Origin: Betaproteobacteria bacterium
GTDB taxonomy: Bacteria > Pseudomonadota > Gammaproteobacteria > Burkholderiales > SG8-41
Assembly (NCBI GenBank): GCA_021730905.1
Contig: JAKFYK010000029.1
Span: 62,001 to 126,000, forward strand
DNA: 64,000 nt
Direction of reading: 5' to 3'
Shown here: positions 16,348 to 24,865 of the stretch, piece after piece
How the letters are laid out: the number at the start of each line of letters is the position of its first letter
Numbering within the stretch: position 1 is the first letter of the stretch
Translations under genes and position numbers: made by a program
Notes under the pieces: generated by a model
The model's input: the letters and a program-made list of their open reading frames with translations, nothing else
What the model was told of the DNA's origin: nothing
Database searches by the model: none

Positions 16348-16370
16348 AGTATTTGTTTTAATAGTATTTT
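16348..16370 (-). repeat. AT-rich dispersed element, copy 4
   Basis: On the minus strand AAAATACTATT then AAAACAAATACTC. It starts directly after the TGA of the racemase-like gene (16371-16373) and ends 14 bases before the ATG of the small membrane protein, so it fills the gene boundary. Confidence 0.75.
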
Positions 16371-17105
16371 TCAGTGATGAGACAAAAGCAGGCCGTAGCC
16401 CTGCAAAGCATCGGCGACGCCCGCCGCGCGCAGTGCTTTCCACAGCGTAGCCTGGGTTGAGGTAATCACCGGTTTGCCGGTGTGCTGTTCCAGCGTCTCG
16501 ATCACCAATTGCGAATTCATGTTCAAACAGGTGATCAATGTGGCATCCGCATCCGCATGCCAGGCCCTGAGCGCGAGTTGCATGATGTCGTCCGGTGTTG
16601 GATCAGCAAGTTTGAAAGCATCGACGATACCCAGATGCGCCGAACCGAGTATCTCGAACCCTGCGGCAGAAAAAAATTCATGCTCGGCGTCGTCGATGGC
16701 TTTGCTGTACGGCGAACACACGGCGATGCGTTTCGCACCGACCGCGCGTAACGCTTCGATGATGGCGCTGGTAGCGGTGAACGACGGCACGCCCGCTGCC
16801 TCGTTCAACTCATGGTTAAGACGTCCGTCGTACTCCAGCCCCTGCACGATGCTCGATGCCGTGCAGCAGTAGGCCACGCTCGCTGGCCTGCAACTCATAA
16901 TTTGCTTCACTGCGCGCATGCCTTCGTCGCGATCCATGCGCACCAGCGATTCCGGGGTCAGATTGTTGTCGAGAAACATGCGCGCCGCGTGCACTGTCAC
17001 CCCCGCCGGCGCCACAGCGCTGAACCACGGCTCGACCACCGTGTTCACGCTGGGCACGATGACGCCGATGCGGGCGCGGTTGGGCGTGACTCCTGTGACA
17101 GTCAT
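16371..17105 (-). CDS. Asp/Glu racemase family, maleate isomerase/arylmalonate decarboxylase-like
   Basis: 244 residues of the Asp/Glu/hydantoin racemase superfamily. Two candidate catalytic cysteines sit where maleate cis-trans isomerases have theirs: Cys80/81 in 'AYCCTASS' and Cys193 in 'LITCLNMNS'. 'IGVIVPSVNTVVEPWFS' is the typical N-terminus of the maleate-isomerase branch. It would isomerise, racemise or decarboxylate a dicarboxylate. The ATG overlaps the MmgE/PrpD stop by 4 bases (ATGA), so the two are coupled. The pairing fits handling of cis/trans unsaturated diacids followed by hydration or decarboxylation (inference). Confidence 0.85.
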   Translation of the reverse strand: MTVTGVTPNRARIGVIVPSVNTVVEPWFSAVAPAGVTVHAARMFLDNNLTPESLVRMDRDEGMRAVKQIMSCRPASVAYCCTASSIVQGLEYDGRLNHELNEAAGVPSFTATSAIIEALRAVGAKRIAVCSPYSKAIDDAEHEFFSAAGFEILGSAHLGIVDAFKLADPTPDDIMQLALRAWHADADATLITCLNMNSQLVIETLEQHTGKPVITSTQATLWKALRAAGVADALQGYGLLLSHH

Positions 17106-18463
17106 CGCGGGATCAACAGCAAGTCCAGCAGCCCGCTTAAATCCGCCGCCTGATCGATTCCCCGCAAGGCATTCAACAACTGATCCTGCTGCGCTTTACC
17201 GATTAACCCGTCGCACAAGATGCGGAACTTCGCCTCGACGTCCTCATCGGTCATCGGGTTTTTCGCGTGGCCCTTGGGGTATTGCGCGGTTTCGACCACG
17301 CGTTGCCCGCTGCGTGTCAACACTTCGATTTCGGAAATCAATTTCCCTGGAAACTGCTGTGTGTACGATTTGTTTTCGGATATCTTTATACGGCGCATCA
17401 AATCACGTAACACCGGGTCGCGCATGCGCGCTACACTGAAGCTGTCTACGGTAATGCGTCCGTCCACGAACCCCAGCGACAACAAATACGGCAGGCTGTG
17501 ATCGGCCGTTTCACGCGTGCGCGGATCCCATTTTTCCGGCTCGCTGCCTATCTCGCTCCACGCGGTGTAATAGGTTTGCACGTTGATGGCTTCGATATCC
17601 GCCACTGCCACTTTCTTGCGCAATTCGAGCGCGATCCACAGCGGCGCCTGTGAGTGATATTCCGACGGAAAAAACTTGAGGTTGGTGCGCTCTATACCGA
17701 AAGGCACGCTGCTGCTGCCCATCGCACCCAGCTGGAACGGCCCCGTCACCTGATCCCACAGGCCGTGGCGCCCCTCGAATGCGGCCGTCGGTCCGGTCAT
17801 GCCGGCTTGCGCAAGCAACGCCGCCGATACTCCTGCGCGCACCGCTGCCGCCGTGGCCACGCCTTTCCACATCGCCAACTCGCCGCTGCGTGTTTGGCGC
17901 GTGGGATTATTGGCGGTCGCGGCTATGGCCAGCGCATCACCGGTTTGCTCGCGCGTGAGTTTCATTAATTTAGCCGCACCCGCAGCACTCCCCAAAACCG
18001 CAAACACGCCCTGATCCCAACCGCGGTCACGCAAGCCAATCACATCCGCCAGCACGGCGTACACCTCGTAGGCTATAGCGAGGGCGAGCAGCGTGTCCCT
18101 GCCGCTGCACCGCTGCGCTTCGGCCACTGCAAGTATCGCCGCCGTCATGTCGCTCGGATGCCCGGAGCCTTTCGAGATGTAGGTGTCGTTGAAATCGAGA
18201 TAGCGCACCATCACCGCATTGGCAAACGCCGCCATTTCCATCGACGTAGCTTTGCCGGTACCGAAGATGCGCGCCGGCGGCGTGCCGCTGGTGTTCGCCG
18301 CCACGCGACGCGCAATCCCGGCCGGCGCGCTGGTGTAACCGCCGATGCCGCAGGCGATGGCATCGAGCAGACGCTTCTTAGTCTCGTGCACCGTACTTGC
18401 GGGCAACTGGTCGTAGCTCAAGCCAGTGATGTAGGTCGCCAGCGTTTGGGTGGTCTTGTCCAC
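17102..18463 (-). CDS. MmgE/PrpD family protein
   Basis: 453 residues, full length. Marks: 'RLLDAIACGIGGYTSAPAGI', 'MVRYLDFNDTYISKGSGHPS' and 'FFPSEYHSQAPLWIALEL', where the last is the position of the C-terminal active-site segment. It resembles the partial gene at 1-597 (DxxxCxxGGYxSAP and RxLDxND) more than the one at 1494, so at least two subgroups are present. It is coupled to the racemase-like gene and follows the large amidase by 21 bases. Possible reactions are dehydration, decarboxylation or epimerisation of a small carboxylate. Confidence 0.9.
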   Translation of the reverse strand: MDKTTQTLATYITGLSYDQLPASTVHETKKRLLDAIACGIGGYTSAPAGIARRVAANTSGTPPARIFGTGKATSMEMAAFANAVMVRYLDFNDTYISKGSGHPSDMTAAILAVAEAQRCSGRDTLLALAIAYEVYAVLADVIGLRDRGWDQGVFAVLGSAAGAAKLMKLTREQTGDALAIAATANNPTRQTRSGELAMWKGVATAAAVRAGVSAALLAQAGMTGPTAAFEGRHGLWDQVTGPFQLGAMGSSSVPFGIERTNLKFFPSEYHSQAPLWIALELRKKVAVADIEAINVQTYYTAWSEIGSEPEKWDPRTRETADHSLPYLLSLGFVDGRITVDSFSVARMRDPVLRDLMRRIKISENKSYTQQFPGKLISEIEVLTRSGQRVVETAQYPKGHAKNPMTDEDVEAKFRILCDGLIGKAQQDQLLNALRGIDQAADLSGLLDLLLIPR

Positions 18464-18484
18464 GGATTGCCTCCTGCGGAAACG

Positions 18485-20830
18485 TCAATTATTTGCAGCG
18501 CTGTGCAACGGGCCAAACGCCGGCGGCGGCACACGCCGCTTCGACGCGGCCTCGTACGCCGATGCGATTTTCAGGATCACATCTTCCCTGCCCGGCTCGG
18601 CGCGGAACACCAGCGAGAACGGCAAGCCTGGTGCTGGAATCACAGTAGGTGTATCGGAAGGCACCGTTACATAACGTTTGCCGTCGGCACTCAATTTGAA
18701 CACTGGATCGTAGGCCGTGGTGACATAGCCCGCGGGAATCAGCACTTCGGTCAGACCGGCGTTAGGGCCGTAGTATGTCTCCAGCCGCAAATTGCCGGGC
18801 ATCCCTGGCTGATATGCGCCGCCGATGATGCCCGGCGGAAACGGTGTATGCAGCCGCACCAGCGCATCGAGACGGTTTTCGTGGATCACCATCATGTCCA
18901 CGCGGCGCAGCAGTTCGCGCAGCATGATGCGTTCGTTGACGCCCTGGCGCCCGTTGAGTGGATTGCGCGGATCGGCGGTCTCTTCCCAGTTCCTGAACGC
19001 CGCCCGCTGATCGTCGCCCCAGAATTTGGAACGCGCGTTGATCGCGGCGAAATCCGTCAGCGTTTCGGTGTATCCGCGCTCCTGCCAATCCGCCGCGCGG
19101 CGCTTGAGATACTGCGGAATGTGGAAACGGAAGGTGTTCGCGAGTTTCTGTTCCTGTATCGTGGCTATATCGAGGTTGACCGGCGGCGCAATGCGTTCAT
19201 CGGCGAGTTCCACCAAGTAGTCGATGGGCTTCATCGTGCCCGAGCCAAACACCTTGCCCGGCACGAATTCGGTGGGCTCTATCGCTGCTGCAAATTCTTT
19301 AAACAGCGGCTGTCCGTCCTTATCCAGCCGGAACAGTATGTCCGGCATGAACACCGGCACCAGCCGCGCCAGCGCGCACCGGAAATCGACTTTCATCAAC
19401 TCGATGTCCGCATCGCGCTTCCAGTTGGGATCGGAGGACTCCACCAACGTTGCGCCAAGTTTTTCACCGAGGATGGATTTGATCTCTTTCGCGGCGGCGG
19501 TGACGATGGATTCCTCGGTTTTTGATCCCGCCGGGTAAGCCATCGATTCGCGGACAATGCCGAGCCTGATGTCTTTCAACGAGTCGAGCGATTTCGCGTG
19601 GTTTGCGTAAGGCGTGCCTAACACCGACGAGCGCGGTACCGTGGTGTAAACATCGCGCGGATCGTAGTAGCCGCTGCCCTGCTGCCGGTCGCCATCCTTC
19701 AGCGCATCGAGCACTTTGGCACAATCGTTGATGGTACGGCAGTGTATGCCGGCGCGGTCGCAATAAATATCCGCGCCGATGGCACCGCCGTCGAAACCGA
19801 GCATCGCCTTATGCGGCAGGATCAGCGCCACAGAATTGTGATTGGAAGGTCCGCGGCACGAGGCGCGCGTTTCCTCGCCGAGACTCGCCATCACCATATT
19901 GGTGCTGACCGACAGCGCGGAACCGGAGCTCGAACCCAGCGACGCCGCGCGCGTGGTGTCGTACGGGTTCGATGGATTACCGCCCCAGGTGCTGCGCTGA
20001 TAACCCAGCGTGGACGGCAACACTTTGCCGGGCATGTTGCGTCCGCCCGGATCGCCGGCACGACCGTTGTATTCGGTGTTCACCGCTTTGGCGAAAATGA
20101 TCGCGCCCTTGCTGCGCAACTGCCCGACGAGGATGTGATCGCGCGCCGGAAAATCAATGTCGTACGCGGCATCGCCACCGCCGGTCGAACGCATGTCTTT
20201 GGTATCAAACGGATCCTTGAACGAAAACACCACGCCGTACATCGGCAGCTTTTCGAGATCGGGATTGCGGCCATATTGCGCTTCGAGTTCGGCAGCGCGC
20301 TCCAGCACATCCGGCTGCCGGCGGAACTCGTCGCACACCGGCGGCGCGCCGGCAGGCAACGGCCCCAGCGACGGATGACGGTCGAAATCGCCCTTGCAGG
20401 TAACGGAACGCTCGCCGCGGATATTGAGCGTGCCCAGCGCATTGACCTGGCCTGCATTGGGAATGCCCGCGATCATGCCGAACTGCTGCTGCACCGCCGG
20501 GTCCGACGCCGTTGCTTCCATGCGGCCGAATTCCAGCGGTGGGCCTTGATATTTGTCGAGGTCGGGAAGAAATGTCGAGGCCTTGAGCGTTTGCGTCGGA
20601 AACGTCAGCGGCTGCTGGCCGCGCACCACGCCCGTCGCTTGCGGAATCGTTGCACCATCTTCGGTAACCAGCATGCTGGACACACCGTTATAGGCGCGCA
20701 CACGGGCGATGTAGCGTTGCACGACTTCAACACAAGTGATCTGGCCCGCCTTGATGGCCGCATGCAATTCGTCGATGGTGGCTTCTTCGAGCTGAAAAAC
20801 CTTGTCCTGTGTCGTGTTCTGGTCGGGCAT
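18485..20830 (-). CDS. amidase signature enzyme, unusually long
   Basis: 781 residues against the usual 450-550 for the amidase signature family. The Ser-cisSer-Lys triad is readable: Lys205 in 'FSFKDPFDTKD', the cis-Ser in 'SLGSSSGSALS' (about 300) and the nucleophile Ser in 'TRASCRGPSN' (about 324). Extra length lies in residues 50-195 before the Lys, including 'RSVTCKGDFDRHP', and in the C-terminal third. There is no signal peptide, so it is cytosolic. It hydrolyses an amide or related C-N bond. It opens a minus-strand set with MmgE/PrpD and a racemase-like enzyme, suggesting that the released acid is passed on. The substrate is unknown; a large or peptide-like amide is possible. Confidence 0.85.
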   Translation of the reverse strand: MPDQNTTQDKVFQLEEATIDELHAAIKAGQITCVEVVQRYIARVRAYNGVSSMLVTEDGATIPQATGVVRGQQPLTFPTQTLKASTFLPDLDKYQGPPLEFGRMEATASDPAVQQQFGMIAGIPNAGQVNALGTLNIRGERSVTCKGDFDRHPSLGPLPAGAPPVCDEFRRQPDVLERAAELEAQYGRNPDLEKLPMYGVVFSFKDPFDTKDMRSTGGGDAAYDIDFPARDHILVGQLRSKGAIIFAKAVNTEYNGRAGDPGGRNMPGKVLPSTLGYQRSTWGGNPSNPYDTTRAASLGSSSGSALSVSTNMVMASLGEETRASCRGPSNHNSVALILPHKAMLGFDGGAIGADIYCDRAGIHCRTINDCAKVLDALKDGDRQQGSGYYDPRDVYTTVPRSSVLGTPYANHAKSLDSLKDIRLGIVRESMAYPAGSKTEESIVTAAAKEIKSILGEKLGATLVESSDPNWKRDADIELMKVDFRCALARLVPVFMPDILFRLDKDGQPLFKEFAAAIEPTEFVPGKVFGSGTMKPIDYLVELADERIAPPVNLDIATIQEQKLANTFRFHIPQYLKRRAADWQERGYTETLTDFAAINARSKFWGDDQRAAFRNWEETADPRNPLNGRQGVNERIMLRELLRRVDMMVIHENRLDALVRLHTPFPPGIIGGAYQPGMPGNLRLETYYGPNAGLTEVLIPAGYVTTAYDPVFKLSADGKRYVTVPSDTPTVIPAPGLPFSLVFRAEPGREDVILKIASAYEAASKRRVPPPAFGPLHSAANN

Positions 20831-20902
20831 GGATATACCTTAAAAGCGGAGTTCCTACTGCTACAACAAAAAAGAATAGTTGCAGAACGCATCACTAAAT
20901 AT

Positions 20903-20992
20903 CTCCTTCCCCTTCAGGGGGAAGGCAGGGATGGGGGTGGGGCTCATCAAGTAACCCCCCCCACCCTAACCCTCCCCCTGAGAGGGAGGGAA
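20903..20992. repeat. C/G-rich compound inverted repeat (CTCCTTCCCC type)
   Basis: CTCCTTCCCCTTCAGGGGGA begins a first hairpin, and CCCTCCCCCTGAGAGGGAGG ends a second, with AGGGATGGGGGTGGGG and CCCCCCACCCTAACCCT pairing between them. It sits between the cupin gene and the amidase gene. A second member is at 46653-46747. Such elements are common intergenic repeats; no gene is inside. Confidence 0.75.
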
Positions 20993-21050
20993 TCAAACTA
21001 TTATGGTCGACACTAATCCATCTCACATTCGCACATTTTGGCGAAAACAT

Positions 21051-21608
21051 CTACGCCGCCGGCGCGCTCGCGGCCCGTGACGCCGTCTGCGCAAATTGTT
21101 CATACAGCGTCCAGTCGAGCGCATGCGCTTCCAGCGTCTCGGGATTCCACATGCGACGTGGCAGATCGAGTATGTCGCCGCCGTAGACATGCAGGCCGAT
21201 GGCGGGCACGCCGCCGAGGCATTCCGCCACGTGTACCGTCTCCGCGCGCATCGGCAATACGGTGCCGCGCGTCAGCGTGACCTCGCTGGCCTTGCGCAAC
21301 TGTCCGCCTTCATTGCGATACAGCGTGTTTTTTTCCTCGCCCGACAGCAGCAGTATCTGCGCCCACGTGCCGTGATCGTGCGGAGGCGTGCGGCGCCCGC
21401 TGGGGAAACACACTTTAAGCAAAGTCAGATTGGGCGCGCGATAGAACACCTGGCGCGCATTGCCGCCGACGCCGGAGATGTAGCCCAGCGCTTTTTCTAT
21501 CGCTTCGACGTCGCCGCGCAATGCATCGAGTTCGGCGCGCGCCGCGTTCATGGCATCGGCGCTGTCGGCCGCCTTGGCAAATCGCGCTACCAGTTCGTGT
21601 ACTTTCAT
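21051..21608 (-). CDS. cysteine dioxygenase-type cupin
   Basis: About 185 residues; ATG 21608 (MKVHELVARF) is preferred over 21614. Cupin metal site: 'RRTPPHDHGTWAQILLLSGE' with the His-x-His pair, and a third His later in 'AIGLHVYGGDIL' or 'AETVHVAE'. The pattern fits the cysteine dioxygenase / thiol dioxygenase family, which uses Fe(II) to oxidise thiols to sulfinates. The Cys-Tyr crosslink residue of animal enzymes is absent, as in most bacterial thiol dioxygenases. It lies 30 bases after the CoA-transferase gene on the same strand. The substrate could be a short thiol acid; cysteine itself is not proven. Confidence 0.75.
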   Translation of the reverse strand: MKVHELVARFAKAADSADAMNAARAELDALRGDVEAIEKALGYISGVGGNARQVFYRAPNLTLLKVCFPSGRRTPPHDHGTWAQILLLSGEEKNTLYRNEGGQLRKASEVTLTRGTVLPMRAETVHVAECLGGVPAIGLHVYGGDILDLPRRMWNPETLEAHALDWTLYEQFAQTASRAASAPAA

Positions 21609-21637
21609 GATCATGCCTCCACTATGAATGACCCTGA

Positions 21638-22822
21638 TTAAACCACAGCGGACGCATGCAAACCGCGAATCTGCTCGCTGCTGTAACCCAGTTCCGCCAG
21701 TATCTGGTCGGTATGCTGCCCCACCGACGGCACCGCGTCCATGCGCACTTCATAGTCCGCACTGGTCACCGGCGGCAGCAACGCCGGTATACGCCCAGCC
21801 GGGGTATCGACTTCGCGCCAGCGGTCGCGCGCCTTGAGTTGCGCGTGATCCCACACTTCGGCGGGCGTATTCATGCGCGCATTAGCGATGCCCGCTTCAT
21901 CGAGCCGGGCGATGACTTGCTCTGCGGTCTTTTTTGCAAAGATGCCGGTAATCAGCTCGATCAGTTCGTCGCGCGCCGCCAGCCGTTTGGTGTTGTTGTT
22001 GTAGCGCGGGTCTGTCGCCAGTTCCGGCTGGTCCAGCACCTTTGCGCAGAACGACGCCCACTCGCGTTCATTCTGGATGCCGAGCATCACGTCCTTGCCG
22101 TCGCCCGCAGTGAAGCGGCCATAGGGCACGATGATGGCGTGATCGGTGCCCGCGCGCTGCAGGCGCTTGCCGCCGAAGTGCTCGTACATCAGCGGGTGAT
22201 TCATCCATTCGACCATCGCTTCGAACATGGTCACTTCGATGCGCGAGCCCTTGCCGGTGCGCTCGCGCTGGAACAACGCAGACAGTATTCCCGAATACGC
22301 GTGCAACCCGGTGCCGATATCGGTCAGCGACACACCGACTTTCGCCGGCGAATCTTTCGTGCCCGTCACCGCAAGGATGCCTGCTTCGCTTTGAATCAAC
22401 AGGTCATACGCTTTCTTGTGTGCATACGGGCCGCTGTCGCCGTAGCCGGAAATGTCGCACACGATCAATCGCGGATGTTTTTGCATCAACTCGTCGGCGC
22501 CCAGTCCCAATCGCTGCGCCGCGCCCGGCGCCAGGTTCTGGATGAACACATCCGCCTTCGCGATCAAATTCGCAAGTATTTGTTTTGATTCATCTTTTTT
22601 AACATCCAGCGCTAGGCTCTCCTTGCTGCGATTGAGCCACAGAAAATAACCCGACTGCCCATGCACGGCCTGATCGTAGCCGCGCGCGAAATCGCCAACT
22701 TCGGGACGCTCGATCTTGATTACGCGCGCGCCGAGTTCGGCGAGCTGGCGCGAGCAGAACGGCGCGGCGACGGCTTGTTCTAGGGAAACGACGGTGATGC
22801 CAGATAACGGGAGATTGGACAT
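21638..22822 (-). CDS. CaiB/BaiF family III CoA-transferase
   Basis: 394 residues. Family III transferases shuttle CoA between organic acids through an enzyme-bound Asp anhydride; that Asp is visible as Asp140 in 'KKAYDLLIQSEAG' (position of Asp169 in formyl-CoA transferase). N-terminal 'LSGITVVSLEQAVAAPFCSR' and 'IKIERPEVGDFARGYD' are typical. Residues 74-83 (V-K-K-D-E-S-K-Q-I-L) are encoded by a copy of the AT-rich dispersed element, with AAA, ATA and CTT codons that stand out in this GC-rich gene, yet the protein alignment length stays normal. It is followed by the cupin gene. Confidence 0.92.
   Translation of the reverse strand: MSNLPLSGITVVSLEQAVAAPFCSRQLAELGARVIKIERPEVGDFARGYDQAVHGQSGYFLWLNRSKESLALDVKKDESKQILANLIAKADVFIQNLAPGAAQRLGLGADELMQKHPRLIVCDISGYGDSGPYAHKKAYDLLIQSEAGILAVTGTKDSPAKVGVSLTDIGTGLHAYSGILSALFQRERTGKGSRIEVTMFEAMVEWMNHPLMYEHFGGKRLQRAGTDHAIIVPYGRFTAGDGKDVMLGIQNEREWASFCAKVLDQPELATDPRYNNNTKRLAARDELIELITGIFAKKTAEQVIARLDEAGIANARMNTPAEVWDHAQLKARDRWREVDTPAGRIPALLPPVTSADYEVRMDAVPSVGQHTDQILAELGYSSEQIRGLHASAVV
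22574..22601 (-). repeat. AT-rich dispersed element, copy 5 (in frame inside the CoA-transferase)
   Basis: On the minus strand TAAAAAAGATGAATC then AAAACAAATACTT. The 13-base core is identical to the other copies. It is coding (V-K-K-D-E-S-K-Q-I-L) and in the same orientation as the gene. Confidence 0.7.
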
Positions 22823-22933
22823 GAGCGCTAAACGAACAAAGTATTTATTCCCTTTCTCCGAAGACTTTCGAAGAAGCGAGAGAACATTAGAAGCGTAGCA
22901 GGATCAGGGGGAGGAGACACAACAAAGCCGAAT

Positions 22934-23638
22934 TCATTGCATTTTCGCTATCGCCTTCAGGCGCTCAATAATAATCGACACACGCGCCTGACTGGCCGCA
23001 TCACCGGGCATGTGCCCCGGCAATGCTTCAATAAATCGCGATTCCTTCAACAGCGTGGCCAGGCGGCGCTGAAGGTGCTCGCGCAGCGTTGATTCGCATT
23101 GCCGGATTTCTTCGACCACTTCGGGCCGGCCGTCCAGCACCGCGACAATATCTTCCAGATCGTGGCTCGCCGTGTAGTCGCCCTGCCCTCTGCCGTCAAA
23201 CGCCGCGAGCTTGGTCGCCAGAAAATACGGCGCGGAAACCATGCGGATGGCCCTGCCGGATGGCAACGCCGCCCGCTCGGCGGCCGCAAATGCAGGCCGA
23301 TACCACGGATTGCCAAAGCCCAGAATCTCCGGACTGGTGGGCATCACGTCCAGCACCATGTCCTGCGCACGCCAGCGACAGATGGGCGCATCGGGGCCTT
23401 GATCCTCACGCAGGCCCACGGCACGCAAGCGCTTCGACAGCCGCTGATAATCCAGCAGCGACGCAACTTCGCAAATCACGTCCACATCGTTCGTGGCACG
23501 ACTCGGCGGCGCCAGCGGGTCGGTGATCAACAAGCCGGTGGCGCAACCGCCGAGAAAAACCATCTCGTCCGCCAGCGCGCCCAGACAGGCGACGGCAAGC
23601 TCCATGATCTCGATATTGGGGTTTGCCGCCCTAGCCAT
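22934..23638 (-). CDS. AbiEii/AbiGii-type nucleotidyltransferase (toxin-like)
   Basis: 234 residues from the ATG at 23638, overlapping the stop of the upstream gene by 8 bases; the longer open frame upstream is a shadow. N-terminal nucleotidyltransferase signature: 'VFLGGCATGLLITD' followed by 'RATNDVDVICEV', giving the G-G...DxD pattern of the DNA polymerase beta-like fold. Later 'YFLATKLAAFDGRGQGDYTA' with 'SHDLEDIVAVLDGR' matches AbiEii/DUF1814 proteins. In AbiE systems this protein is the toxin that stops growth, kept in check by AbiEi. Here it is the second gene of a pair with a winged-helix protein. Toxicity is inferred from the family. Confidence 0.8.
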   Translation of the reverse strand: MARAANPNIEIMELAVACLGALADEMVFLGGCATGLLITDPLAPPSRATNDVDVICEVASLLDYQRLSKRLRAVGLREDQGPDAPICRWRAQDMVLDVMPTSPEILGFGNPWYRPAFAAAERAALPSGRAIRMVSAPYFLATKLAAFDGRGQGDYTASHDLEDIVAVLDGRPEVVEEIRQCESTLREHLQRRLATLLKESRFIEALPGHMPGDAASQARVSIIIERLKAIAKMQ

Positions 23639-24155
23639 ACTGCGCCAGCCGTTTGCCCAGCTCCTTGATGGCCAGATTGTGCTCGCGCGCGCGGCCGCCG
23701 CGTATGGCATCCACCAGCACCAGCAATTCATACAGCGCCGGATCAGCGCGCGCCGCCTGCGGCGCCAACTTGTACAGGGGCGAAAACTCCACGCCCCGCA
23801 CTGTGCCTTGGGGATCGGGCCAAACCGGCGGAAGCTCCGCAGATTTCGCAAAATGCGCGTCCAGCGGCGGCGCGGCATAACTGGTCGGCATGCCTCGCGT
23901 GGGCTGACCCAATTGCGGTACGAAGACATAGCGCAGACCGTGTACCAAAAATTCTTCGAGGTTTCGGATGTGGGGCTTGATGGCGTCTTCTCTCTTGACG
24001 GCAAGCTGCGCCGCCAGCGCACGCCGCACTGCCGAGTGAAGCTGCGACGGACTCATGGCCAAATCGACGGCCAGCCGCGCATAGGACCATGGCCGCTGGC
24101 CAAGCGCCACCAGCTTGAGCATGACCAGCACGTCCTGCGGTTTCAGCATCGTCAT
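23631..24155 (-). CDS. AbiEi-like winged-helix protein, probable antitoxin/autorepressor
   Basis: About 174 residues. The N-terminal half has a winged-helix segment 'RPWSYARLAVDLAMSPSQLH' and 'SAVRRALAAQLAVKRED', consistent with DNA binding; the C-terminal half ('YELLVLVDAIRGGRAREHNL') is of unknown type. Start codon candidates are GTG 24164, ATG 24155 and ATG 24149; 24155 has GGTGGG nearby. The gene precedes and overlaps the AbiEii-like gene, the order of AbiE type IV toxin-antitoxin operons. A 24-base palindrome (24169-24192) lies immediately upstream and is a likely operator for autoregulation. The AbiEi label rests on position, the HTH and the partner. Confidence 0.65.
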   Translation of the reverse strand: MTMLKPQDVLVMLKLVALGQRPWSYARLAVDLAMSPSQLHSAVRRALAAQLAVKREDAIKPHIRNLEEFLVHGLRYVFVPQLGQPTRGMPTSYAAPPLDAHFAKSAELPPVWPDPQGTVRGVEFSPLYKLAPQAARADPALYELLVLVDAIRGGRAREHNLAIKELGKRLAQYG

Positions 24156-24168
24156 CACACCCACCGAT

Positions 24169-24192
24169 ATTCTATATTCTAGAACGTAGAAT
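24169..24192. promoter_or_regulatory. palindromic operator candidate for the AbiE-like operon
   Basis: ATTCTATATTCT then AGAACGTAGAAT: an inverted repeat centred on TTCTAGAA, with one pair of central mismatches (ATA against CGT). It begins 14 bases upstream of the preferred ATG of the winged-helix gene, where it would cover the promoter. AbiEi repressors bind inverted repeats at this position in known systems. Confidence 0.6.
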
Positions 24193-24314
24193 ACCGGACG
24201 AGCATTTCATGTCAAGCGGCAAGGACCTAGTGGGTCATTCCCTCGCCTCGACGACATTTGGGTATGCGGGGAAGCGAAGCACAAGGACAAGGTGAGAGGC
24301 AGCATTACAATTAA

Positions 24315-24340
24315 AATTAATCAATAAAAACAAATGCTTA
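24315..24340 (+). repeat. AT-rich dispersed element, copy 6
   Basis: AATTAATCAAT then AAAAACAAATGCTTA. It matches copy 7 (ATCAATAAAAACAAATACTT) except for one base in the core. It lies 67 bases before the frameshifted gene, outside any coding frame. Confidence 0.7.
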
Positions 24341-24367
24341 AATAAAACACAATGCCTCACATCCACT

Positions 24368-24400
24368 TACTCAATACGCTGAGTATTTTTACTCAATGAG
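24368..24400. promoter_or_regulatory. operator-like palindromes upstream of the frameshifted gene
   Basis: TACTCA-ATACGC-TGAGTA (24368-24385) is a perfect inverted repeat. A second palindrome CTCA-A-TGAG follows at 24392-24400, just before the ATG at 24407. Repeated TACTCA half-sites next to a start codon are typical of binding sites for small autorepressors such as antitoxins. Confidence 0.5.
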
Positions 24401-24406
24401 GTCGCA

Positions 24407-24773
24407 ATGCTCTCACAACAGATTAGGTTCGAAAAACAACTCCGGTCCACTATCACTGAGAAAGAGCTACCAATGCCGACTGTGCCAGCACAGGCACTGC
24501 ATCGAGGAGAACTTGTTGAACGCAGCCGTATGCAGGTTCCGAAATAGCGTAGAAACTAGACGGCTTAGGGCAGCGGAAATTACAGATGAAGACTTTGGGA
24601 TCATCAATGGCAACATGTCGAAAGTCAGCACATGGATGACCGGGCACGACAAAGCCAAAGGATTGCATGAAGACAGGCCATCACCGACCGAAATACTTGA
24701 AGACATTGAAGCATTAAGGCAATTTACCGACGGAGTGAATAAACGCCGTTCCGTTATTGAAGCGAGGCGTTAA
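24407..24773 (+). pseudogene. frameshifted small gene, antitoxin-like context
   Basis: From the ATG at 24407 the frame reads MLSQQIRFEKQLRSTITEKE ... 'GELVERSRMQVPK' and then hits TAG. Skipping one base there continues smoothly as 'SVETRRLRAAEITDEDFGII' ... 'HEDRPSPTEILEDIEALRQF' to the TAA at 24773. Both parts have natural composition and the joined product would be about 120 residues. A plain open frame from 24396 also exists, but its first 50 residues (many Cys, His and Arg) look like shadow. I do not recognise the family. The palindromes upstream and the AbiE-like operon nearby suggest a mobile or TA-type islet. Confidence 0.55.
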
Positions 24774-24865
24774 TTCCGCAATGTCTGCAGATCCCGACTG
24801 CAAAAAACGACTCGGCGTCTTAAAACGTTGTGCAACCGAGAGCACATCGTGCCTGCGGTCGATCC

